Shown here piece by piece: positions 44,712 through 54,998 of a DNA stretch of 64,000 nt (positions are counted from its first letter, which is position 1; each line of letters opens with the position of its first letter). Origin of the DNA: Musa acuminata AAA Group (taxonomy: Eukaryota > Streptophyta > Magnoliopsida > Zingiberales > Musaceae); contig NC_088359.1 in assembly GCF_036884655.1 (NCBI RefSeq), positions 19,329,501 to 19,393,500 of the forward strand, written 5' to 3'. A program made the translations under genes and the position numbers. Under the pieces are notes generated by a model. The model was not told the DNA's origin, did not search any database, and saw only the letters and a list, made by a program, of their open reading frames with translations.

Positions 44712-47445
44712 TGTAACATCCCCCATTTTTAAAAATTTAGTAAAAGATTTGTTTGTAAAAAATAAGGATAATTTAATAATTATTTTATATTCAATGAAAT
44801 TATATTAAAAGTTTATGGCTAGGGACCTAAGAGTAAATATTAGAAGTTTGATATAATTTATGAAAGATTCATATTTAAGTTAAAACAAAAAAGAAAAAAA
44901 ATATAGTGGACATGTGTCACTAGCTAACCTAAAGTTGATGCCACTTATCTTTGCTCTAAAGATGACACCTAGCCCCTTTCATGCATGCATGACACCTTGC
45001 AACTTTTGCATTAGCCAAAACCTAAATAATTAGATGAAAGGTTAAAGAAAACAAACCTGAAGAGTTGCAGCCAACGTGAGTTTGAGAGAAGAAGAAGAAG
45101 AAGAAGAAGAAGAGGAGCTTGAGGTTTTTCATCAATTTTCTCACATTTGGGATTCAAATAATTTTAAGGCAAGTGTTCTAACCCCATCCCACAGTAACCT
45201 TAATCTCTGTTTCTATTTTTATTCTGCAAAATTTGAAAGATTTCAACTGAGAACCAGACCTTCTTTCGTTTTGATATAAAGCTATGAATCTGTAATTTTT
45301 TGGTAATCTGACCTCTATGCAATGTTTCGGTCATAACATTTTGTAATAAACTCTGATTTAGACAAGACCTATTCCATTTGAAAGTAGACAAAAAAATCTT
45401 TATTTTGATACTAGTATCGAATGATTTAGATTTTAAATACCTACTAAGACTTCTATTTAAATTAACCCTACAGATTCTGCAAAATAGGGACTGAAATTTC
45501 TGACCTCTTGTTGCTTAACTACTTATAACTTTCTGCTGTGAACTCAGATTCGTACAAAGTATGATTTATTCGAAGCTAGACTCAAAATTCTTTTTGTATA
45601 TTCCTGATTTGAAATTTTTGGAGTAAAATTGCTAACTGAAACATCTGCTTTCATCGACCCTATGGATTCTGTAAAACAGAGCTAATATTTTCAGACCTTT
45701 CGCTACGAAATTATCTGTAACTCCCTGTTGTAAATTTTAATTCTTGTTAAACTTGATTTGCGTAAAACTAGATTGACAATCCTTTCTAATGACACCTATT
45801 TTTGTATAAATTGGAGCATAATTGGTTATCCAAATAGTTCATAAAATGTTCCTATCAAATTCTGCCAGAATCGAGCTTTGGTTGATTTCGGCTTTCCTTG
45901 TTTATTCTCTTTGGAAATTGATTTCAGCAAAAACTCTTACTTCAGTTAAGCTTTACATTATTGTCTTAAATTCCTGTATACTTTTGTCCTCTATTTATTT
46001 GTACATCTGCAGCTATCATCTAAAGATCATGTTTGCATCGTAATGATTCGGCACATGCATCCCATTGTTCCACATTTGCTTTCGATATGTGCCTCTTCCA
46101 ATTTCATTTCTTTGGATATTGAATTTATCTAACTTTCTTATTTCAATTGAGCTATATATGATTTCTTGAAAATCCTTGTATGCTCTTGCTTTTGTTTTCT
46201 TTCAAATCTGAATACATTTATGAAAGATTATGTTTGTATCGTATTGACTCGAAAGGCATATGTACATTTCGTTGTTCCACATATGCTTCCAATATGTCCC
46301 AAATAATACCACATATGAAAGATTATTCATAATACCCTTTTGTACTCTGGTGTTTGTGGGATTATTTGGACCTTTGCTAGAAATGGTAAAGGGTATGTGC
46401 TTAGAGCCCGCGATGCTCTATATTATGTTTGGTGGTCATTCAGAAATGGATGGACCATATTATGTTTGGAATCCCACTTCACCTTCTATCTGTTTGATAT
46501 GAAATTTAGAGCCGACCTAGCACTTGGGTAGGGTGAGAGGGCTCGAGTAGGAAAGGGCTATCCGTGGATGGAATCGAGAACTCATCACGGCGTGGAGCCA
46601 CCACTGAGTTAAACCTCACATGCACTATGCTAGAGTACGACGTCTGAGATTTTATTTCATATTTGTTCTTTGATATGTTCTGAAATGCTTCTTATGCTTC
46701 CAAAATATTTCCATATGCCATTGATATGTTCTAAAGCATTTCATTCACCATTGATATGTTCCGAACTATTTCATATGCCATTGATATCCAAAATGCTCCT
46801 TACGTCTTTGTTATGCCTTGAAATTACCATATGTCATCGGTATGCTCTTTATGTCAATGATATGCTCCAATTATCTTTCCTCGATTGTATGAACAAAACG
46901 TGCTTCGAACGAAATGACATCATAATTCTGCATTCATGATGTCCAAAATGCTCCTTACGTCTTTGTTATGCCTTGAAATTACCATATGTCATCGATATGC
47001 TCCTTATGCCAATGATATACTCCAATTATCTTTCCTCGATTGTATGAACAAAACGTGCTTCGAACGAAATGACATCGTAATTCAGCATTCATGATGTCCA
47101 AAATGCTCCTTACGGGGCAAATATTTTGTACTTGATAGATTGATATTGTATAAGTTCTTTTTGGGAGTAATGAAATATCAATGACAAATCTAGATTGATG
47201 TATCTGGTAAATATTTGAAAAGTACCTCTTACGTCAGGATTTTGGAAATGTTAAGTCTAAACTGTGGTTTTGTGATTGCATTAATTGTCGCGCTTATGGA
47301 TTGTAGAGATGAATGACTTGAATATTTTTCTTAGTGACCTCAAATGTGTGATTGGATCCTAGATTGTTTGTTGAATCATAATATTATCAATCTTGAGTTA
47401 GGTTCACACCTCCTGAATGAAGATTATATTCGGGGGGGCGTGACA
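44712..47445 (+). mobile_element. Solo Gypsy-type LTR (2,734 bp) with CCAAC duplication
   Basis: TGTAACATCCCCC...GGGCGTGACA, flanked by CCAAC at 44707-44711 and 47446-47450. It sits inside the third TRIM LTR, the uninterrupted state being visible at 44415-44425. Same family as 8324-10980. It contains a GAA microsatellite at 45088-45113, a few minisatellite units (46660-46870), a near-duplicate block (46770-46920 and 46940-47110) and an alien 100-bp piece of TRIM interior (46508-46607). Confidence 0.85.
46508..46607 (+). repeat. TRIM internal-region fragment embedded in the solo LTR
   Basis: Runs from AGAGCCGACCTAGC to GGAGCCACCACT and is the reverse complement of the TRIM interior at 44578-44675. 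No TRIM LTR accompanies it. The homologous position in the sister LTR (about 9865-9950) has different sequence. Confidence 0.8.
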
Positions 47446-48215
47446 CCAACTAGCCAATAATTCCATTTTGGTCCTTCAACCACGGACCAAAATGCTTAAT
47501 CGGGAGTTAACTTAGTACACTCATCAGGCCCTTATAAGCTAATCTTACGCATTGCCCACTTCCGATGTGGGACTAATGGGATGTTATAGTACCGCCCAGT
47601 GTCAGATTGCAGGCGGTGGTACCGCCTGTACCTTGAAATTTCGGTGGTTTGAATTTTGAGCTCTAAATTTGAATCCATTTGAGGCATATAAATACCCTAG
47701 CTACTCCTGCATGGATTAGCAAGAAATATTGAGCAAAACCCTATGATTCTAAAGTTATAAACCTTAGAAAGTTAAGTTTCCTCCTCCCAAAGCTTAGAGA
47801 GAGTTCTAAGTGAGGTGTGAGAGGGATACCTTGTAAAAGAGGGTTATAAAAGGTTGTCTCCTAAACCTGTGAAAAGGAGAAGAGGGTTGTAAAAGGGCAG
47901 TTAGTCTTTGCCCATTGAAAGAAGACCAATAGTGGATGTTGGTGGCCTCGACGGAAGAGGAATCAGTGAAGTGGTTGTAGGTCATTACGATCGAACCACT
48001 CTAAAATCTAGTTTGCTTTATCTTTGAGCAATTTACTTTAAACTGCAAACTATTTTACTTGCTTACTACTTTTAGTACTTTTACAAACATGCTTTCAAGT
48101 CAAGCATATTTTCGAGATCGGTTTTCCATGAACGAGAAAATTTCAGAACCGATATGATTTTTACTACTGCACTAATTCATCCCCCCTCTTAGTGCCGATT
48201 GCTTTCTTAACAATT

Positions 48216-48891
48216 TGTTGAATCTTAGATTTTGATAATGAAACCAATCAATATATGTTTATGTTTTAATCTATGTTTTGAGTGATGCAGGATGCTTCGA
48301 TCAGGATGAGACAATTAAAGCAGGAAAAATCATGTTGTGTCGGAGAAAAATATGTCAAAAGATTGGACGTCGGATCGGTGGATCGGTCGACGTATCGACA
48401 GAAGGCTTTGGGCCGTGGATTCGGGCATTAGGCTAAGAAGAGTGGATATTGTGCCAAGGATATCGGAGTTGCGGAGTCAACTGGTTGATTGTGCAATAGG
48501 CCGCAAGAGAGGATGATGCGCCGAAGAATCGGACGAAGCATCGACGAACCCAATGACGTGCCGAACAACTTGATTAATGCTTAGTATTAATTGTCTCGAT
48601 CAAAGTGTATTACATGTGCAGAATTAACTATGATAGCAAGTCATATAGCAAAATGAAGTCCTGGAGTCAAGGACGCGATTTCGTTAGGAGTTCGAGAGTT
48701 CGTCGGAAGTCCAGACGTTCGTCGGAAGTTCTAGTGGAACCAGCCGAGAAGTCTTGGACCTTGCCAGAGAAGCTCATCGAAACTCACCAAGAAGATTATC
48801 GTGAAGTCTAGTAGCTTACCTAGATTCCATCAAAACATTATCGAGAGATCATCGAAAGATCGCCGAAAGAATAGACTTACGAACTTATTTA
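48216..48891 (+). repeat. Partial Sirevirus-like LTR (first 676 bp)
   Basis: Starts TGTTGAATCTTAGATTTTG three bases after the previous LTR and aligns with 36020-36600 and 43936-44100. It is cut at 48891 by the 3' LTR of element 7. Confidence 0.8.
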
Positions 48892-50142
48892 TGTTAGGAT
48901 CAAGAGCACTAAGAGGGGGTGAATTAGTGTAGAGGAAAACTTTCGTTGGTTAAAAAGACTTTCGTATGAAAACCATTTCGGAAAGAACTTTAACTTGAGA
49001 GTAAACGAAAGTATAGATGATGTAAAGTAAATGCAAACCGAGATTTAGAGTGGTTCGGTCAATCTTGACGTACATCTACTTTTGGCTTCCTCCTCCGATG
49101 AGGTCACCGACATCCACTAGAGGCCTTCCTTCAATAGGCGAAGGCCAACCACCCTTTTATAGATTTTCTCCTTTTGACGGGCTTAGGAGACAACCCTTAC
49201 AAGTTTTCACTCCTCTCTTGAATGATCAACACTTAGAAAGAAAGAGGGAGAAGAACTCTATCTTTTACAATACTTTTAAGCTCTCAAATACTCCGAATAA
49301 AATCAAGCTTTCGGTTGTCCTTTTATGCGGAAAGGGTGAGGTTTATATAGGCCCCAATTAGTTTGAATTTGGAGCTCAAAAGTATCATCTCTCGGATTTC
49401 CGGGGTCCTGGCGGTACCACCACCAGAGCTGGGCGGTACTACCACCTGGCATCTGACACTGAGCGGTACTACCACTCAGTCTGGGTGGTACTACCGCTTG
49501 TCATTGCTTGGAGACCGAGCTCAAGCGGTACCATCGCTAGCAGTAATAACTGCCGACGGTACCACCTCCTAACAGGGGCGGTACTACCACCCAGAATTCC
49601 TTGGAGACCAAGTCTCCTGGGCGGTGCCACCGTCGGCCAGGAATTCTAGGTCCAAATGGGCTGATCCATTCGGCCCAATTTGGGTCTACCAAGGGCCCAA
49701 TTGATCCCAAATTAAGTTAATGGGATCACCTCCCAATCCTAACTTAATCTACATGTTAACTATGACAATTAAGACATCAATACTGCAGATCGTGTTCTAG
49801 TGCGTCAATCGTTTCTTCCGACGAGCTTCCGGCAAACTTCGGGCGAACATCCGACAAACCCTCGGCGATGCTTCAGCGAACTCCTGGCAAACTTCTAGAC
49901 TTACGACGATCCTCTTGGTGAGTTCCGATGAGCTTCTTTGGCAAGCTCTTGGACTTCTCAAATTGTTCCCGTAGAACCTCCGACGAACTCTCAAACCCCC
50001 AGCGTGATCTTGGTCTTGACTCTGGCTCAACACCTGCTGCATGTCTTACTGCCATCGTAGTTAATCTTGCACACTTATTTCAAAATATGGATTAGATAAC
50101 CAAATGACAATTGACTTCATTATCAAAATCCGAGATTCAACA
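48892..50142 (-). repeat. 3' LTR of element 7 (1,251 bp)
   Basis: TGTTAGGATCAAGAGC...GATTCAACA. Its G run is only GGGGG (48913-48917), far shorter than in sister LTRs. A TATATAAAC promoter-like word lies on the minus strand near 49341-49349 and a palindrome array at 49405-49640. The polypurine tract AAAAGAGGGAGAT follows on the minus strand. Confidence 0.88.
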
Positions 50143-51316
50143 ATCTCCCTCTTTTTTATGATGACAATCAATTGATGACGGAGTTAACCTTAACTCCCCC
50201 TATCTATATGCCATACTTGAGATAAATCATTCTTGAATTCAAGGCCTTTGAATTTAAGAGACATATTGATAAGTTTATTTAAACTTATCAATACTCCCAT
50301 CATGATTCCTACTATAATGTATCTCTCTGAAAATGATGTCAAGACTTGACATCCATTTTCAAGTCTTACATTTCAAAGTCTTGCTATCCTTCATATTTGT
50401 AATGTAAGACTTGAAAATGGATGTCAAGACTTGACATCCATTTTCAAGTCTTGATATCTAATCATAATGCAAATATGGTATTCATAGCAATTCATTCTAT
50501 CATCAATTTACCACATATTTAATCTTCATCATATAGCAAGTGTATAGCAACTCATTCTATCATCAATTTACCACATATTTCTCCCCCTTTGTCATCAACA
50601 AAAAGGAGAACAATTCAAGCGTATTTCAAGAATAGTAATAAGTGTGGTAAAGATTCATGTCATTTTTCAACAAAAAGTGATAAGATACCATTCATACAAA
50701 ATTTTTAAGCAAACATGACATGGAGATAGCTTTTCATTACTTCTTCCTTATTTGTCATTAATGTTTTGCATTAAGGAGGAAAGTCATTGTGAACTAACTT
50801 TGAATGAAGTTAAAAATGATAAAAGATTAAATCATACTTCATTTTTACAAGAATCAAGATATATATGTGAAATTAAATTCTTGCAAGTGTTCATTTTAAA
50901 AAAAAGTCTTCCTTCATCAAGAAGGAATTCATTTTATCAAATCCATTTCTCGATTAAAAATCATTTTTCACAAGGTAAATCCATGAGAGATGCATTTGTT
51001 AATCAATCATGGAGCATTGATATGAAATAAACTTGATATGACATAGGCTCATGAAAGCTCCATTCAAGAAATACATTTAGTCCGGACGATAAATACAAAA
51101 TCATGCATTGTTAGGATCAAGAAAATCCGAAAATGAAGTTTAACAAATTCATGCATTCAGACAAAGTTTTGTCATAGCTTTTCAAACATAATCATGAAGG
51201 TAAAACATACTTATCATCATGGAAATCAAGACACAATTTCCAACATGTTATTGAAGCATATAGTATTGTAAAATTCATATCATAAGATTTTCAGCATTAA
51301 GTGATTGATCATAGAA
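50143..51316 (-). other. 3' non-coding region of element 7
   Basis: Between pol and the LTR. Contains a 36-bp near-perfect inverted repeat (50336-50371 and 50402-50437), a 60-bp tandem duplication (50484-50520 and 50543-50580) and a second polypurine cassette at 50578-50607 (CTCCCCCTTTGTCATCAAC on the plus strand). No env-like gene is recognisable. Confidence 0.7.
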
Positions 51317-54300
51317 TCAAGAAAGTCCGAAAAACCAATTTAAAAAGTTCAACATTCCTAATTCTCTTCTAATGAAATCAAATTGTTCTTCACTTAAAGG
51401 TTTTATAAAAATATTAGCTAGTTTATGTTTAGCATCAATGAATTTTATAATTACATTATGATTACTGACAAGATCTCATATAAACTGATGTCTAATATCA
51501 ATATGCTTTGTTCTTGAGTGTTGAATGAGATTCTTTGTTAAGCATATTGCACTTGTGTTATCACATTTAATGGGAATATTTTTAAGATAAACTTTATAAT
51601 CTTCTAAGGTGTTTTTCATCCACACAACTTGTGCATAGCATGCACTAGCTGCAATATACTCAGCTTCGGTTGTTGATAGTGCAACCGAGTTTTGTTTCTT
51701 AGATGACTAGGAAACAAGGGCATATCCTGAAAATTGACATGTTCTTGATGTGTTTTTTCTATCTAGTCTACACCTAGCAAAATCCACACCAGTATAAGCA
51801 ATTAGCTCAAAATTCTTGGATTTTGGATACCATAATCCTAGATTTGTGGCACCTTTAAGATATATAAGTATTCTTTTAACAGCTTTGAGATAAGATATCT
51901 TAGGATTCAATTGAAACCTAGCACAAAGTCCTATACTGAACATGATATCCAGTCTAGTTGTAGTGAAGTAAAGTAAACTTCCTATCATACGCCTATAAGT
52001 TTTTTGATCGAAGCTTTCTCCACTCTCATCTATTTATAACTTAGTGGAGGTGCTCATAGGAGTGTTGATCGCTTTTGAGCTATCCATATTAAATATTTTT
52101 AGCAAATCAAAAGCGTATTTAATTTGACTAATAAAGATGTCATTGCTTAGTTGCTTAATTTGTAAGCCTAAAAAGAAGGTTAATTCTCCCATCAAACTCA
52201 TTTCAAATTCAAGGCTCATAGCTTTAGCAAAAGATTCACAAAGAGATTCGTTCGTAGAACCGAAGATAATATCATCAACATAAATATGAACAATGAGAAA
52301 GTTATTTTCAAAATTTTTGATAAACAATGTAGTATCGACCTTGCCTTTAGAGAAATTATTTTCAATAAAAAAAGAATTAAGTCTCTCATACCAAGCCCTT
52401 GGGGCTTGTTTTAAACTATAGAGAGACTATTATTCTCAAATCCGGGAGGTTGTTCAACATAAACTTCTTCGGAAATAAAGCCATTAAGAAAAGCGCTTTT
52501 AAAATCTATTTGAAACAACTTAAAATTATCACTACTAGCATAGGCAAGGAGCATCCTTATGGCTTCTAATCGAGCCATAGGAGCGAAGGTTTCTTCGTAA
52601 TCAATACCTTCTTCTTGGTTGAAACCTTTGGTCACTAATCTAGCCTTGTTTCTAACCACGATACTAGATTTATCTTGCTTGGTTCTAAAGACCCATTTAG
52701 TACCAATAACTAAATGGTCATTTGGCCTAGGAACAAGCTTCCACACCTCATTTCTCTCAAATTGATTTAACTCATCTTGCATTGTGATAATCTATGAATC
52801 ATCTTTCATGGCTTCGTCAATACATTTAGGTTCAATTTGGGAGAGAAAAGCGGCGTTGGCACAAAAATTTTTAAGAGAAGAACGTGTTTGAACCCCATTA
52901 GATGTGTCTCCTATGATTAGCTCCTTAGGATGAGCATCTACATACTTCCAATCATTGGGTAAGGATGTTTCGGAAGTGGATGCATCCAAGTTACTAGTTG
53001 GAGAAGGGGTTTCAATTAAATTAAAAATATCGAAATTAACATCATCATCAAAATCGTTTTTCTTAATTTCGGAAATCTCATTGAAAACAACATGAATGAA
53101 TTCTTCTATAATTAAAGTTCTCTTATTGAAGATATAAAATGCTTTAGAAATCAAAGAATAACCAAGAAATATTCCTTCATCGAATTTAGTATCAAATTTT
53201 CCTAATGCATCTTTTTCATTCATGATAAAACACTTACACCCAAAAACTTTAAAATATGAAATATTGGGTTTTTTGTTGTTCCACAACTCATAAGGAGTTT
53301 TGGTGAGTAAGGGTCTTAGTAGAACTCTATTCATAACATAGCATGCCGTGTTTATGGCTTCGGCCCAAAAATATTTGGGTAGACTATGTTCATTCAATAT
53401 GGTTCTTATCATTTCTTGTAAACTTCTATTCTTTCTTTCTACTACTTTATTTTGTTGAGGATTTCTTGGAGTAGAGAAGTTGTGATTGTATCCATTAGAT
53501 TCATAAAATTCTTAGAAATCACGGTTTTAAAATTCACCACCATGATCACTTCGAATTGATGAAATCATAAAACCCTTTTCATTTTGAACAAGTTTACAAA
53601 ACTTGGTGAAATATCTAAAGCATTCACTTTTGTGTTTCAAGAAATAAGTCCATGTATATCTACTATAATCATCTACAATAACAAAAGCGTATTTGCTACC
53701 TCCTAGGCTTGATGTAGAGATTGGTCCGAATAAGTCCATATGGATCAATTGCAAAGGTCTAGAGGTGTTTATTTGATTCTTAGATTTGAAGCTACCCTTT
53801 ATTTGTTTTCCTAATTGACAAGCATCACACACATTATCTTTGATAAACTTGATATGAGGAATTCCTCTTACAAGTTCTTTGGATGAAATTTGGGTGATTA
53901 GTTTCATGCTAGCATGACCTAATCTCCTATGCTAAAGCCAAGCATCATCATTCAAAACCGAAAAACACATTTCATTGCAAAGATCATTAATGTCAATGGT
54001 GCAATGGTGTATACATTATTTTGTTTTAATGCAATCATAAATGTGTTGTTGTGTGGTTTTTCAATAATGCAAGCATTAGATTCGAATTTAACAATATATC
54101 CTTTATCACACAATTGACTAATGCTTAAGAGGTTATGTTTTAAACCATCAACTAACAAAACATCTTCAATAAAGAAGTTGGATTTGTTACCTATGGTTCT
54201 TTTGCTAATGATTTTACCCATGTTTTTGTCTCCGAAGGTGACATAGCCTTTGTCTATGCTAGTGAGCTTAGAGAATTGAGATGGATCTCAGGTAATATGC

Positions 54301-54330
54301 CTTGAGCATCCACTATCAAGGTACCATCTC
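51317..54330 (-). pseudogene. pol: Copia Pol of element 7: protease, integrase, RT, RNase H
   Basis: Protease begins near 54320 with DSGCSRH, with a stop soon after. Integrase: zinc-binding CDACQLGKQ (53907 frame), core HMDLFGPIS, VDDYSRYTW and RSDHGGEF (usual Asn replaced by His). The segment NPQQNKVVERKN near 53440 supplies the catalytic Glu. RT: EEGIDYEETFAPMARLEAIR (52782-52411) and the catalytic YVDDIIFGS (near 52270). MGELTFFLGLQIKQ at about 52180 is typical of Sireviruses. RNase H: DFARCRLDRKNTSR, then DAKHKLANIF, ending at 51317. Defects are modest: a frameshift near 52410 and stops near 54290, 53520, 52785 and 51706. Confidence 0.9.
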
Positions 54331-54416
54331 TTGCTCCTAGTTTATCGTGATATATGTTTCTATAAAAAAAGATAATTTTTAGGTGCCTCAAAAACCGATC
54401 TAAATTGTTTGTAATG

Positions 54417-54998
54417 TTACATGGAGTTCTTTATGGTTCCTTTTGGAACCCAAATCAATTTGTTAGGACTAATCTTCTTTAATGGACAATGATAAGTTCT
54501 ATGTCCATTTTTGTAACAAAAGTTGCACTTGTTTTGGTCTGAAACATGCAAGATAGGGCCATTAATGAAAGTGGTTGGATTTTTGTGTGGACTTCTCACA
54601 AATCCGATTCTATTTCTTTTAGGAATGTGACCCTTATTTGTAAGGATCATATTAAAAGACTTGCTACTAACTTCAAATTTCTTCAAGGTGTCCTTGAGTA
54701 GCAAGTTCCCCTTTTGGAGAATTTCTAAATTATGACATTTCGTACATGGAGCTAAACTATCATTATATTTAATTTTTAATTTATCAAAATTACTAACAAG
54801 AATATTATGCTCCTTTTTTAATAATTTATATTTTCTACTAATTGTTTTGCATTCATCAAATAAATCATGAAAAGCATTTAACAATTCATCAAATGATAAA
54901 TCCGCATCAATTGAATTTGATACCATCTCTCCGATGGCCATAAGTGTGTAATGATCAACTTGCTCGGTGTTGGACTCCTCTTATTCGGATGCACTTGA
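54417..54998 (-). pseudogene. gag: C-terminal part of element 7 Gag with second zinc finger
   Basis: The readable frame 54941-54417 starts MAIGEMVSNSIDADLSFDELLNAFHDLFDECK, which follows directly from the gag tail in element 8. The coiled-coil-like KLLKKEHNILVSNFDKL comes next, then a CCHC finger CNFCYKNGHRTYHC near 54490-54535. Upstream, 54960-54998 encodes SASE*EESNTEQ with one stop, then the element 8 LTR interrupts. Gag-only elements lack this whole segment. Confidence 0.82.

Larger units (their letters stand above)
44233..47588 (-). mobile_element. Tandem TRIM: LTR-internal-LTR-internal-LTR
   Basis: A terminal-repeat retrotransposon in miniature. The middle LTR is complete (44400-44564, 165 bp, TGTCACAACCC...GATGTTACA). 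The internal region is only 119 bp (44565-44683), with a polypurine-like GTGGGGATAT next to one LTR and a primer-binding site at 44670-44681. The third LTR is 44684-44711 plus 47451-47588. The left LTR (44233-44320) is truncated, with a short filler before a second internal copy and primer site (44386-44397). No coding capacity. Minus orientation follows from the primer-site polarity. The array sits in the palindrome array of a Sirevirus-like LTR; no clear target duplication is visible. Confidence 0.82.
43936..48212 (+). repeat. Plus-strand Sirevirus-like LTR interrupted by a TRIM array
   Basis: Starts TGTTGAATCTCAGATTTTG and ends CTTTCTTAACA. The LTR portions are 43936-44232 and 47589-48212, with the TATA box at 47687-47694. 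It could be the 3' LTR of element 6 after loss of the spacer, or a separate insertion. Three bases (ATT) separate it from the next LTR. Confidence 0.8.
48892..54998 (-). mobile_element. Element 7: pol-bearing Sirevirus-like Copia retrotransposon
   Basis: 3' LTR (48892-50142), polypurine tract, 3' non-coding region, pol in the Copia order (integrase before RT) and the C-terminal part of gag. It is cut at 54998 in the gag tail by the plus-strand LTR of element 8, so its gag N-terminus, primer site and 5' LTR are missing. It is the best preserved enzyme source in the window and probably represents the autonomous relative of the gag-only elements. Confidence 0.88.

Noticed and set aside
45088..45113. 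Glu-rich ORF start (45076-45279)
   Set aside because: Caused by a GAA microsatellite inside the solo Gypsy LTR.
50752..51030. 92-aa plus-strand ORF near the end of element 7 as an env-like gene
   Set aside because: Wrong strand for the element, no signal peptide or membrane segment, and AT-rich low-complexity composition.
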